A DNA stretch of 64,000 nucleotides from Beta vulgaris subsp. vulgaris (lineage: Eukaryota > Streptophyta > Magnoliopsida > Caryophyllales > Amaranthaceae): positions 6,815,129 to 6,879,128 of the forward strand of contig NC_079202.1 of assembly GCF_026745355.1 (NCBI RefSeq). Direction: 5' to 3'. The position numbers and the translations under genes were made by a program. Positions 44,195-57,200 of this stretch are shown in pieces. Within the stretch, counting starts at the first letter, position 1; each line of letters begins with the position of its first letter. The notes below the pieces were generated by a model, which was not told the origin of the DNA, did no database searches, and saw only the letters and a program-made list of their open reading frames with translations.

Positions 44195-46105
44195 TTTTAT
44201 TGGAATATGAACTATGATTAGTCAAAAAAGTTATTTTATTTGAAGTAGTTTTTTATAAAAAAAAAAAATCATGGGTTGGACAATTACATAATCAGTATTA
44301 GATAGTTACCCACAATTCGTAAATTCCTGGATTCGTCATAAGTAATAATGAAAATGCCGCAAATATATGTCACGCTGAACATGCTCTAAAATTACATTTT
44401 ATTTTAAATTTTATTTGAATTGGGCCGCTTTGAATCTACTCATTCAAGTGACCCTTCTCTCATCTGTCTATAAACAAAGCTAACGCAAAATTAATTAATC
44501 ATGTAAAATATATTATTCTTGATTATGTTTATTTTTTTTTTATCTCTCACATTTTTGCTATAATATTACACTAGAATTTGTAAAGGCACCAGTTGCAAAT
44601 TAACTAGCCTAACTAATCATAACAATATGTAATCTCTTATCCATGTTTCATAGTGTGAAGGCACTAGCAAAGCATAATTAATCATATATGTAAACTCTTA
44701 TCCTGGTAATGTCCTGTCCCACTAATCACTATGCTCAATGCTGTACTGATCTATTTGCATCAGCTGATGTAATTTGATTAATGCCATATTTGATGATATA
44801 GCATGTTGCCAAGCTTGCTGAAGTAATATGCTTGCCTTTTCTATAATATTTTTAATTTTTTGTGGAATGATATGAGTGGCAAGTTACATTCTTCAACCCG
44901 TCACTATGAATAATGATGGGAATTTCCCTCCACTACAATGGAATTTTGTGTATTGTTTGACAAGCATATGATATGTATGTGACTTGATGAAGTTGAGGAC
45001 GGCTGAATTTGTACTGACTACTGACTAATGTGTCCTCGACTTCTCGTGAATATGGTGTGTTGCACTATAAATGAATTTTATGTATTATTTATATATATCA
45101 AAAAGGACATTTGGTGACTATTAAATCTATTGCTAGAAGTTGCCTCTTCTATGACTATAAGTTTAGGAGGGAAAATTTTAATGTATACACCGGTAATTTA
45201 TGTTTTAATTGTGTTATGAAATACACTTGTTTAATGTAAATTGAATGGAACTTATAGAATTATTGTTAACCTCGTTCCTCGTAATCTAAAAGAATATAAT
45301 ATATTCGTTTCTTTTTAAAAGACCATGCAAAATTATTTGAGAATAAATTAAACTATATCTTACTTTTGATAAGAGGATATATATAATGAATTCACACTTG
45401 GGAGGAGATTGTTGAGAACAAGTGTGACTGTGTGATTATATATTATTATGTTTGTCTAAATCGAATATCTACTTTGTAATTTAAGCCGATCAAAACTCTT
45501 GTCACAATCAAAAATTTGAGGATAAAATGTCAAATGGGCTATACTAGTGGGCTTTTCGCTTCTTGTCTCTACTATTCTTACAACTAATAACAAAAAGCTA
45601 TTGGTTTAGATGAGTGCCTTATTTAAGCTGTTTAGGCTCGAGAGGAGCATTGAACCCCTCATCGTGCACGTGTGAGTTATTTGACATAGGAGAATTAAAA
45701 AATATATTAATCTTATAAGCTTAATTGCTTAAGTACCTATTCTTTACCTTGTCCCTTTTTAACGATCACAAGAACCAAAAATCAAAATGTAAATAGTTAA
45801 ACTTTTTTTCTAACAATTTCAAGTTACACTAATAATTAACTACATCTATTTAGTGGGCTAATTACGCGCTCCTAATAAACTTTATAAACAAATAATTGTT
45901 AGTCTTAAGTTGCATTCCATCATAAATTAAATTTTATTAGTAGTGGATAAACTATCTATTTAATAAACTAAGTTTTTCCTGATGTCAAATCAATTCAATT
46001 CACTCAAAACGGATTTTAATCCAAATCCACCAATTTTGCGGCACCTCCACTGATAGGCTGATAGCCTGGCGCAACCGCGGAAGCATCACATAGTTTTTAC
46101 CCATA
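44195..46105. other. AT-rich intergenic, nothing recognised
   Basis: No coding region, clear repeat boundary or RNA gene is seen. The sequence is uniformly AT-rich with scattered short open frames. Confidence 0.45.
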
Positions 46106-46350
46106 TCTCTATTATATAAAGGAAGGGGGGGAGCAATGGTGTCCTCTTTTGAAATGCCTATTTTTGTCCTCCCTCCCTTTCTAAATTACAAAAGGAATGT
46201 CAAAATCAAAATTGGTACTCAAAGAAAACTACCAAAAATTAATTTACAACACTTACTCACAAATCAATTAAAAGAAGAAACTTTACAAATCACTCATACA
46301 ACTGAGAAAATCACGTTATAAAAATCACGCAAATCACTCAAAGAATCGGA
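46106..46350 (+). mobile_element. Helitron-like 5' end
   Basis: TCTCTATTATATAAAGGAAG after an A, then GGGGGGAGCAATGGTGTCC, resembles 49110-49140 (AAGGGAGGGGGAGGAAGATGGTGTCC), which leads to a clear Helitron 3' end. No matching 3' end could be placed, so the right limit is arbitrary. Confidence 0.4.
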
Positions 46351-47716
46351 AAACTTTATTAAAACTTAAAATTAACATACAAACTAAAACTAATAACCTA
46401 GAACGTCAATACATACAAAAACATTTACAAAAAGTTACTTATAAATCACTATTATCAAGAACCATTCACAATTAATGGTGGGTCACGATAAAAATAGGGT
46501 GTATTTGTAGTGAAATCGGTATTTAGAAGCTAGACAAGGAAAAAAATTGTTTACTTTTTTTATAGTGTTTAGAATTTAGAAGTTGTACTTAATTCAAAAA
46601 TAAACAAAAAAATTATAATATTAAAAATCATAAATAAATTCAATAAAATTTCTATTTTGTTCATAGAATTTAACTTTGAAAAGTTAAAAAAAGACAAAAA
46701 TAATGGTGAGAGACTTAAGTGACAGAAACTAAACCAATCAAATTTTGCAAATGAAAACAATTATACTTCATATATAATGTTCAAATTTTGACTCTTATAC
46801 CGAAGAAAATCGAGTTTCTGTTTCGAAAAAAATTCAAATTCCACTAACAAGAAAAAAGAAAAGAGGCCTAGGATCCGTAATATTGATAATCTATTGATAA
46901 TTGATATGCCGACTTTCTTTGATGAAGACAGCAATTGCTTTCAGAAAAAATAAAACAAAAGACAGCAATTGGTAGATGTTACGATCATGTTTTGATTCTT
47001 TGCATGAATCAGATAAAAAAACGTGGGCCTTCTGCTGCAGGGTCAAGCCTAGCTCACCTAAGAAAAGCCATTTGTAACTTTGCTCTCCCGAGTCTCGAAT
47101 GGGTTATTGTCTTTTTTCATTTTTGGACAATAACTAGTTGGTGTCGAGTAATACATTCCGGATTATCTATCAATGTGTATTTAAAGTTTTTCAAAAATAA
47201 AAATATATTATTTTGTCTTTATATAATTTTTCCCTCAAAAATAACAAATTGAGTATTGTAGTGTAATTGGTTAGTGCTTTAACATATCAAACGAGAGGTT
47301 AAGAGTTTGAGTTTTAAAACAAACATTTTTATTGTTTAATGTCTCATTTGATTGTATGCAGAATGTGAGAATACATGTGGCAGCATGACATTTGTTTGAA
47401 AAAAAGAGCTATATGTGTGTTGAGTAAATAATCTTTCAATTCTTTTTAAATAATTTACATAGTAAATTGTTATAACATAAATTATTTATTTGTATAACCC
47501 TCAATTTTGATAGAGTACATATATATAGTCATTTATCAAGACTATAAAATGATCGTATTTTTGCAATTAAGGTAATCTGTAAGAACATAACCGATGCAAC
47601 TTAATGGTGTAATGATTTGATAAGGGAGGTTATAAAAAATTTGAGAGAATTTTTAAAAAATAAGAGTGGAAGTACACTAATATTAGCATTAGATTATTGA
47701 GTATTACTATAAATAT
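46351..47716. other. AT-rich spacer with a weak tRNA-like module
   Basis: No gene is seen. Around 47258-47325 TAGTGTAATTGGTTAGTGC and GGTTAAGAGTTTGAGTT are arranged like Pol III A and B boxes. The rest is AT-rich. Confidence 0.35.
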
Positions 47717-48791
47717 CACTAGGGGAAAAAAAGGAAGGGTTGCGGAGGAAGGGTTGCGCTTTTTCTACAAGCGCAGCCCTACTAAGTAAAGGGCTGCACT
47801 TTTATAAAAAGCGCAGCCCTTCTGACTAAGTAGGGCTGCACTTTTGAAGAAATGCGCAGCCCTTCTTAAAAAAATTTGAAATAAAAAAATCGCGAGCTTT
47901 CAAATATTGAGCGGGCTTCAAATATATTATCCCTCCTTCTCTCTCCTCTCTCATGTCCCTCATCCATTTTCCTCCTTCTCTCTCCTCTCTCACGACCCTC
48001 CTCCCTTTCCTCCTTCTCTCTCATCCTCTCTTCTCTCTCAAAAACTCCCAGAACAGTTGCTACAAAAAGCCTGAAATGATTTGCACGAATCATGCCGACG
48101 GAGTCCGATTGCCTATTGTGATACCTTTTCGGAAGTGGAACGGGCCAACGAGTCAAACACACCGCTACGCCGTGACGTTTAGGCTTTTTAAGCCATCCGA
48201 GTTCGTTTAAGGCTCCAAATAGGCATTTTAAGTATTTCCGAATTTTTTTTTCCTTAATTATGTATTAGGGTTTTGTTTTTATGTATTTAAACATTATTAG
48301 GTTAATGTTTGGACGTAGTTCTTGTATTTTCAGATCTATAATTTCTTAATCTTTGTTTTGATTAATGTTCTTGTATACTTCTCTTTGTTTTGATTAATGT
48401 TCTTGTATACTTCTCTTTGTTTTGATTGATCTTGTATTTTCATCTTCCTTTTGTTTAATGTTCTTGTATTTTCATCTTTGTTTTCATTGATGCTCTTGTA
48501 TACTTCTCTTTGTTTTGATCTATAATTTCTTCTCTTCTGTATATTAGTTTTTGTTCCTTTTTTTCATTTTCATTTCGTTCTTTTTTTTGTTTTGAGTATT
48601 TTCATTTTCGTTTTGTTTCTCTTCTGTATAATTTCAGAAAATATGAGAATATGAGTAAAAAAATGTCAAAAAAAAACTTTTTTTTATTTTTTTTTGGTAG
48701 GAAGGGCTGCGCTTTTTAGGTAAAAGCACAGCCCTTCTAGCTTAGAAGGGCTGCGCTTTTACCTAAAAACGCAGCCCTTCTTCATTTTTCC

Positions 48792-48798
<7 letters not shown>
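47717..48798. mobile_element. 1.1-kb non-autonomous CACTA element, family 2
   Basis: Ends are CACTAGGGGAAAAAAAGG and, in reverse complement, CACTAGTGGAAAAATGAAG. Subterminal stretches (47738-47866, 48702-48778) carry AGGGCTGCGCTTTT and AAAAGCGCAGCCCT in opposing pairs that can fold into hairpins. There is no coding region. The interior is CT-rich, then T-rich. Target duplication is unclear (TAT against TGT). Confidence 0.75.
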
Positions 48799-48842
<44 letters not shown>

Positions 48843-48850
48843 GTGTGTGT

Positions 48851-48919
<69 letters not shown>
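48797..48919 (+). repeat. (TG)n microsatellite
   Basis: About 120 bases of TG with two short interruptions near 48840-48852. It starts exactly at the TG of the CACTA element's right end. Confidence 0.98.
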
Positions 48920-48920
<1 letters not shown>

Positions 48921-49070
48921 CATTTTACGTTTTTGATAACTTAATGTTTTCAACTCATTTTATATTTATGCTCATTTGTTACTTTTTTTTTTGCTCATTT
49001 TAGAAAGTTTTTGCTCATTTTTAGTGGTTCTCACGGTTCTTACAATAAGAGGGTTCTCACTACAACCCAA

Positions 49071-49071
<1 letters not shown>

Positions 49072-49115
<44 letters not shown>

Positions 49116-49301
49116 GGGAGGGGGAGGAAGATGGTGTCCCCGTTTAAAAATACTAAATTACCCTTAATGATCTAATGGAATATAAAAATTACAAAAGAAA
49201 ATAAACAATATAAGAATCGTTTTCCATTGCAATTTTGCATTTTAAGTGAATATAAGACTCTATTTTAAATTGACGCACGCATCGCGTGCATATAAGGCTA
49301 G
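49072..49301 (+). mobile_element. Short Helitron-like element with 3' hairpin
   Basis: The 3' end is classic: stem GCACGC/GCGTGC (49275-49280, 49284-49289) with a three-base loop, then ATATAAGG and CTAG (49298-49301) directly before a T. The 5' end is blurred by an (AT)n run at 49072-49112. It is followed at once by a truncated Stowaway-like MITE. Confidence 0.7.
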
Positions 49302-49452
49302 TTGATTAATATTGTAATGGTGGACTATGTGATAGGGACGTGAGAGGGTAAAAAGGGGAAAAAATTCAAATAAGGAATAAAGTAGAAGAGGGAAGATCTT
49401 TTGGAAACACACTTAAACGGAAAAAGGGAAGATCTTTAGGAAACGGAGGGAG
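49302..49452. mobile_element. Truncated Stowaway-like MITE
   Basis: This matches the right half of the MITE at 12994-13310 (GTAATGGTGGAC, GATAGGGACGTGAGAGGGTA, GGAAACGGAGGGAGTA). The left half is missing where the Helitron-like element ends. Confidence 0.8.
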
Positions 49453-50199
49453 TAAGTGGTAACAATCATATATTCATATGACAATAATTTAATTTAACTA
49501 AGCACATAAAATCAAATAGGCAAATACATGATTAAAAAGAAAGGTACATAAAACATAAAGTTATGTCACGTGACACATACATACTACATTGGAGAGTACT
49601 GTCATGTCATGTGGCACCTCCACCTACGCATCTTTCCTTTAATAGAAACGCCTTTGAATATAAACTAAGACCAATTGCCTTAAAGTAAAAATCAAAATGA
49701 GAGTATACATACATTATACATTAATAATAATAAAAAAAGACTAATTGCTTCAAAGTTGGAGTCGGATGTCGGAGTCGGACATCAGTCGGAGTCGGGTCGA
49801 AGGTGTCAGATGTTTTATGAGATCTGACTCTGACCCTATTCCTACTCGGAGTCAGATGCAGATTATTTTTTTCTCGGTCGACCCGAATTTTTTGCCTCGG
49901 ATCGGGGCGGACTAGGGTCGGATGATCTGGACTAGATTATCATCCCTACTCAACAATCTCCACGCTTGCTTGCCTAGGAGAGCCTAATTAAAAAGTTTGA
50001 AGTCTCTAAAACCCAACTCCCCTTCCATTTTAGATAGGTAGATACAACTTCTTCCAAGCTACTTACCCAATGGACCTTTCTTTCACCACTCTTTTAACCT
50101 TATCAATTGAGCAACAAGGGAGTGTAATTCATCACAGAGAGAGCAAGGTAAGTTAAACACACTCATCACATAAATAGGGATAGATTGGGCAATTGTATT
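49453..50199. other. Spacer with GGAGTCGG-rich stretch
   Basis: No gene is seen. About 49757-49930 has an imperfect low-order repetition of GGAGTCGGA and its partial complement. The rest is unremarkable. Confidence 0.4.
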
Positions 50200-51368
50200 C
50201 ACTAGTAAAATAAATGCTTATTGCTACGGTCAAAAAGTGGCCTATTGCTACGATTTTGGGCGCGCAGCAATTAAGGGGGCAGCAAGAGTTAATTATTATA
50301 TTGATGCGGTTAAAAACCGCAGCAATATTTGAACATATTGCTGCGGTTCATGGGAAAAACCGCAACAATATTAATATTTTACATCATAATAATACGGCAT
50401 ATTGCTGCGATTTTCTAGGGAAACCGCAGTAATATGATGTATTTAATAATAAAAAAATAGGCATATTGCTGCGATTTCTTCCTGAAACCGCAGCAATGGA
50501 CGCTGGGTAGTAAAAACATTTTTTTAAAAAAATTTCTCGAGCATAAATTTTTTTGTAGTTTTAGTACCATTATAATATGTTTATAACTACAAAAATTCAC
50601 TGTTAAAAACACCCAATACAAAATCAAAACTGAAATATAACAGACAAAAACAAATTAAAAACTAAAAACATAAGAAACTATAAAATTAAGAAAATACAAT
50701 GATATATCTAAGAAACAGTAGCATCAATGAGAAAATTAAACCAAGATATCAATGAGAAAATTAAAATATAGATAAAAATCAAGTGACACTAATAAATCAA
50801 AAATAAAAATAAGCAAAACAAAAAAAAAACAGAAAATATATTACAAATACAAAATAAACATCTAAAAATCGAAAAAAAAATACAAATATCACCACTGTCA
50901 ACACCCATCTTAAATCTGAGGAAAACAAATGTTAAAACTCCAACTGTCAAAAGAAAGCAGTCGAACGTGTTGTTGCAAGCGAGGCTGGTGCCGGACGGCC
51001 GACGACGTTGTTGTTGTTGTTGTTGTTGCTGATGACGTTGAGGAGAGAGAGGGGGGTGCGAACGAGGAGTGGAGCGAGTCGAGCGACGAACGGCCGACGA
51101 AGTAGCATCAGAGTCGACGAACAACGAGTCGAGCGTAAGGAAGAGGAGAGATCGACGAACGGCCGGTGAAAGGAAGGATGAGAGAGGAAAGAAGAGTGAG
51201 GAAGAGGAAGGACGAGTCGAGCTTGAGGAAGAGGAGAGTGAAAGAAGAGGAATTAAAACGGCTGGGTGTGTAGGAAGTCTCGAGAAAAACCCTAATGGGT
51301 CGCGGGTCTTGTTTTATAAGAAAATAAGAGTATATTGCTGCGGGTGTTTAATGAAACCGCATCAATAT

Positions 51369-54134
51369 TGTAACGCCCCGACCTCTAAACATCATTTTTA
51401 AGTTAATTAATCAATTATTGGCAGCGGAACTTAGATGGTCGGTGCGCTACTGCCGTATTTTCCGTTCGAGAAAATACAAGGCAAACATTCGTTCATGACG
51501 CTAAACATATTATGATCATTAAAATAAGCATCTTAATATATTAATATAAATATAAGCATAGATGATTACGTAGTTATAGTTAAACTAAGTTCGTGTTCTA
51601 GTGATCATAGATTTAGATTACATAACCAATATAGTTTTCATAATGTAAAGTAGTTGGCCATCCTCACTTCTACGCCATCCCGTCATCTTCATAGTACCTA
51701 AAACCAAAAGCAACATCGTGAGCCGAAGCTCAGTAACATACTACCCTAACAACGTAAATTCATTTCAATTCATTTTATTTGCAAACAGGGAGAAGAGAAT
51801 ATAGTAAAACATATTTCAAATTCGTAATGAAATAATAGCAAAGTAAACAATTATAAATAGCATCTGATACTTCATAAGTTCCCATTATCTTTTCATCTTT
51901 TAGCTTGGTAACTGGCGAGTATAGACATGTGATGACCCTCAAGGAGCCCAGCTCCCTTTTTGGGTACACCACCATGTGATGATCCTCAAGGAGCCCAGCT
52001 CCCTTTTTGGATACACCACCATGCGATGATCCTCAAGGAGCCCCGCTCCCTTTTTGGATACACCGCTCGCACCAAAATAGCATGCGGTACCCCTCAAGGA
52101 GCCCAGCTCCCTTTTCGGGTGTACGGCGGGTGCGAAGGTACGTGCACGACCATAAAGTAGATAAGCGTAACATTATACTGCCAGAACCTCTTTCACTTTT
52201 ATTTATCATGTTTCGTTCGTTTAGCATTCATCGGCATAAGCCATAGATCTTTCATGAATCATACTTGAGCATCAATAACTCATAAGATCATCATTTACGA
52301 AACTCATTCGAAAACAATTTAATCCCACAATCCATATAAAAATCACACGAAAATCTTAACATATAATAATTAAACATCATTTCTAAACACATTTCGAAGG
52401 GGATCGTGGGTGTTAGCAATAGATGTTACCTCGGTTCCTGCGTAATAACTTGAAAGCCGGGGGAGGCTGTAATATCCTTTCCGTTTAATCTAACCATGAA
52501 ATGACGACAAAATATAAATATTTGATTTATTTTAACAATTGTCCTTTAGCTATTATTAATCCTTTTTATTATCGAAGATTGTTGTTGTCGCTACATATAT
52601 TTATTATTTAAGCTTACGTTACTTCAGTTAATAGAATTATAATTAAACTCATCATTTGTTTATACTACTAGGTATCTTATTCAATTTAATAAGTAAATTA
52701 GCTTAACAATTTATAATAATTAAAGTTATCGTAGCCCAACTAATCATAAATTACTAATATTCATTTATTATTTCTAGATTACCAGAATAATTTGACAACG
52801 AGTGTTACACAACTATATTTATTTAGTTTATAGAACAATTCATCAACTCAATTATGAAATATCTATTAAACTTAACAAACTAAGTATATGAATTTTATTA
52901 ATTGGTTTAATTAAAACTAAAACCACACCTTAGGCCCATATTAATGAATTACACTTGGGCTCAAACTACAAAAGAAACCAAAGTTTTAAAACAGAAAACA
53001 TGAAGAGGTTTCTTCATACCTCTCCTTAGTGAGCAGACCAAGAACAGGGGAAAAAAAAAGGGAGTGGAGCGGTGCACTGGAGCTCCGGCAGCAGCGGCAC
53101 GGCAGCGTGGCTGGGGCGCGGGATTCGGCGGTTCGTCGGAGCAAGATTTCGGCGTTGTGCGTGAGTTCGTCGGCGCACGAGAGAGAGAGAAAACACGAGA
53201 GAGAGATGGGGCGAGAGAGAGAAAAGAAGGCGAGCGAAGGTACAGGGAGAGGAGGAAAAGGCGACGTGGTTAGGTGTGGTGGTGGCGCACAGGAGGCGCA
53301 GGAATGCGGCGGCGCCGCGGTGGGGCTGCGGTGGCTGACCCGAAACAGAGGAGAAAAAAAAAACAGAAGCTTTGGGGAGTTTTTGGGTGGCTTTTTCCGG
53401 CGAGGTTTAGTGGGTTTCCGGCGAAGACTCAAGTGGTTTGAGTGAATGGTTTGAGGAGATGAACATGGCTATTTATAGCCATAGTTGAGTTTCAATTTCT
53501 GCCCAAATGAATTGATGGAATTGAATTACCAAAAATGGGTTATTGGGTGATTTTGGTTGAGAAATGAATTTTCTATGAATATGATTTGATTGAGCAAGGA
53601 TAATCCATTTTAGAGTTAGAGTTCATGGGTGGGTTTGGTATAAAAATCAGATTTTCAGGTGGATTTGAATTGAATTGAAGTTTCTAATTGCAATTGAGTT
53701 TGTTTATGTGAAAAAAATTCTGTCATGGGTCAAAATCCATTGTCGGGTTGTTTGGGAAGGAAAAATGAAAAATGGGTTGAATGTTGATGAAAACAATTTC
53801 TACTGTTTTCTTTTCTTTTCTTTTTTTTCTTTTTCTTTTTTTTTTTCTTTTTCTTTTTTCCCTTTTTTTTAATTTCAAATACTAACAAAGTTGTTCCAAT
53901 ATTATTGGATTAGTAGTGTATCTAATTTGTTAACTACTTTGTTTCCTTACTCTAATTTATTGTTAATGTTTAATCTAACATAACTTTATTATTATTTGTA
54001 ACTTTAACGATTTAATTATCATTATGTGGTTATAGAGTAACAAAATTTCAATAATAACTTATGATTAAAGGAAAATTTTAACCACTAATTATTATTATTT
54101 AATTTAGGCGAGTTTAAATTTTCGGGATATTACA
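51369..54134 (-). repeat. Chromovirus 3' LTR, 2766 bp
   Basis: It is nearly collinear with the other LTR but longer by about 370 bases, because it keeps the 47-bp array and its flank at about 51860-52260. A GC-rich island (about 53035-53400) followed by T-rich sequence lies in its right part. The open frames there are LTR sequence, not genes. Confidence 0.92.
51926..52130 (+). repeat. Tandem array in the 3' LTR, 47-bp unit
   Basis: CATGTGATGACCCTCAAGGA-type units begin at 51926, 51973 and 52020, with a diverged fourth from about 52081. The core CTCAAGGAGCCCAGCTCCCT contains a short GGAGC...GCTCC inverted pair. The array is missing from the 5' LTR. Confidence 0.9.
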
Positions 54135-54147
54135 TCCTCTCCCCCTT
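54135..54147 (-). promoter_or_regulatory. Chromovirus polypurine tract
   Basis: On the minus strand AAGGGGGAGAGGA lies directly before the 3' LTR. Confidence 0.88.
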
Positions 54148-54289
54148 AGAAAAAGTTTCGTCCTCGAAACTTAGTAATGATAGCCAATAATCATATTTTC
54201 ATTAACTCATATATACATACAAGCACATAATTTCCAAGTCACATATTCACATGCATATTATGAATAACCTTATAAAATTATCATTTAAG

Positions 54290-57200
54290 CAAATAGGTGG
54301 GGGTATTTCATTTTCATCTGATCTTCTACTTCCCAAGTGGCTTCTGACGACGAATGGTTAGCCCATAAGACTTTTACCATAGGGATTACTTTATTCCTAA
54401 GTTGCTTTTCTCTCGATCGAGAATTTCGATTGGTCTTCTTCGTAAGTTAGATCATTTCTAAGCTCTAGGGGCTCGTGTCTAATTACATGATTAGGATCTG
54501 GTATGTACTTTCTCAGCATTGATACATGAAAGACATTGTGAACCTATCCAAATCTTTGGCAACGCTAAACGATAAGCCACTTCGTTGACTCGCTCCAAAA
54601 TCTCGTATGGGCCGATATACCTCGGACTTAGTTTTCCAGACTGTCCAAATCTCATGACACCTTTAGTAGGTGAGATTTTCAGAAAGACATGATCGCCCAC
54701 CATGAATTCTAGTGGTCTCCTTCGTCGATCTGCATAGTTCTTTTGTCGACTCTGAGCAGCCTTGATCCTTGCTTGAATCAATCGCACTTTTTCAGTTGTT
54801 TCTTGTATCAAGTAAGGCCCAATCATTCTAGCTTCGTCTATATCACTCCAACAGAGGGGTGTTCTACACCGTCGTCCATAGAGTGCTTCATAAGGTGCCA
54901 TCCCGATGCTAGCTTGATGGCTGTTGTTATAAGAAAATTCCACCAGTGGCAAATATTCTCCCAGCTTCCTTGGAAATCTAACATACATGCTCTCAACATG
55001 TCTTCGAGAGTCTGAATTGTTCGTTCTGCTGACCATCGGTTGCCGGGTGAAAAGCAGTACTAAAGTCAAGTCTGGTGCCAAGAGCTTTTTGCAATTCTTT
55101 CCAAAATTTCGCCTGAAATCGGGAGTCTCGATCAGACACAATTGAACTCGGAACTCCATGTAGTCTGACAATCGTGTTCATATACAACTCCGCTAGCTTA
55201 TCCAAACTCCAATTATTCCTTATAGCCAAGAAATGAGCGGACTTTGTCAATCTATCTACAATCACCCAAATAGAATTCATGCTTCTAGATGATGGTGGTA
55301 ATCCCATAATAAAATCCATTGAAATCGAATCCCATTTCCAAGTGGGAACATCTAATGGTTGTAGCAATCCTGCAGGCCTCTGATGCTCGATCTTTATTCT
55401 TTGACAAGTCAAGCACTTGAAAAAATTCTGCAACTTCTTGCTTCATATTACTCCACCAGAATGTTTGCTTCAAATCTTTATACAACTTGTTTCCTCCGGT
55501 GTACCGAGAAGGACTATTATGGCCTCTTCTAGAATTTTCTTTTTACGACTCATTATTGGGAACACATAGCCTTCCTTGGAATCTCAAAGTACCATCTTCT
55601 TGAATCACAAATCCTGGTGATTCCCTTTCTTCACATCATCCTTTGTTTTCTCTAACTCCATATCTTCGCTTGTGCCTCCTTTATTTCTTCCAACACGTCG
55701 GCCTTAACTCCAATGCATTCAAACGTGCTTTCTTTCCCTTGAATGATCTCAACTTTCATCTTCCATAGATCCCTTTGGATAGCTTTGGGTAGGGTTAGGA
55801 TGGTGTTTAAGCGGGGTTTTCGGCTTAGGCATAGCCACAACATTATCCTTTCCAGTGTGATATCAAATGTCGAGATCGTAATCCTTGAGGAGTTCTAGCC
55901 ATCTACGTTGTCTCAAGTTTAGCTCTTTTTGTGTGAAAATATATTTGAAACTTTTGTGGTCTGTAAAGATTTTCATGGAACACCATAGAGATAGTGTCGC
56001 CATATTTTGAGAGCAAACACCACGCTGCTAATTCAAGATCATGGGTTGGGTAGTTTTGTTCGTGTGGTTTTAGTTGTCGGGAAGCATAGGCTATAACTTT
56101 ATCATTTTGCATTAAGACACACCCTAATCCATGCTTGGAGGCATCACTATACACCACAAAGCCGTCTTTATCAGATGGGAGGGTGAGAACAGGGGCGGAG
56201 GTAAGACGCTTCTTCAACTCCTGAAAAGCTGCTTCACTTTCATTGCTCCATTCAAATTTGACAGACTTCTTCACTAATCGGGTTATGGGTAAAGCAATTT
56301 TGGAGAGTCTGGACAAATCTTCGATAGATCCAGCTAAACCCATAAAACTTTGGATTTCTGTGACATTAGTGGGTCTAGGCCATTCCATTATAGCCTTTAT
56401 CTTTTGTGGGTCAACAGAGATTCCGTTCTCTGAAATAATGTGCCCTAAGAAGGCAACTTCTTTAAACCAGAATTCACATTTCTTCAACTTTGCATATAAC
56501 TTGTTCTCCCTTAATACCTCCAATACTTTTCTCAGTGCTCTTCATGTTCACTCGAACTTCTGAAAACACCAATATGTCGTCAATGAACACTACTACGAAC
56601 TTGTCGAGGTAGGGTTTGAAAACTCGGTTCATCAAATCCATAAAAACAGCAGGAGCATTGGTCAGCCCGAGCATTACTGTGAACTCGTATTGACCATATC
56701 GAGTTCTGAAAGGCAGTTTTCGAGATATCTTCGGGTTGATTCGGAGTTGGTGGTATCCGATCTCAAATCAATCTTCGAGAAAGTGCTGGCACCTCGTAGC
56801 TGATCGAAAAGGTCATCAATCGGGGAGTGGATATTTATTTCTTGATGGTGATCTTGTTTAACTCACGATAATCAATGCATAATCGCAAGCTTCCATCTTT
56901 CTTTTTCACGAATAACACCGGTGCCCCCAAGGTGAGACGCTAGGTCGAATATACCCTTTCTCAAGTAATCATCTAGTTGCTTCTTTAATTCTTGCAACTC
57001 TGCTGGTGCCATTCTGTAAGGTGCCTTGGATATGGGAGCGGATCCTGGAATCAGTCAATGCTAAAATCTATTTCTCTTTGTGGGGGCATGCCAGGTATCT
57101 CTTCTGGGAATACGTCAGGATATTCACAAGCTATGGGAATTTCAGACAAAGAAGGTTCAGGGGTCGTTAGGTCTACCATGTTGCAAAGGTATCCCTGACA

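Noticed and set aside
46106..47125. Complete Helitron ending at CTAG before T near 47119
   Set aside because: The only inverted pair (ATTGTC/GACAAT) has a long loop and lies too close to CTAG, so a 3' end could not be supported; only the 5' end is reported.
48759..49003. Cys/Val and Thr/His repeat open frames
   Set aside because: They are translations of the TG microsatellite.
52986..53445. Overlapping long open frames on both strands (138 and 148 codons), with a matching set at 60375-60797
   Set aside because: They lie in the GC-rich island of the two chromovirus LTRs and are low in complexity (Pro/Ser or Arg/Glu runs). The two LTR copies differ by frame-changing indels, so they are not conserved as protein.
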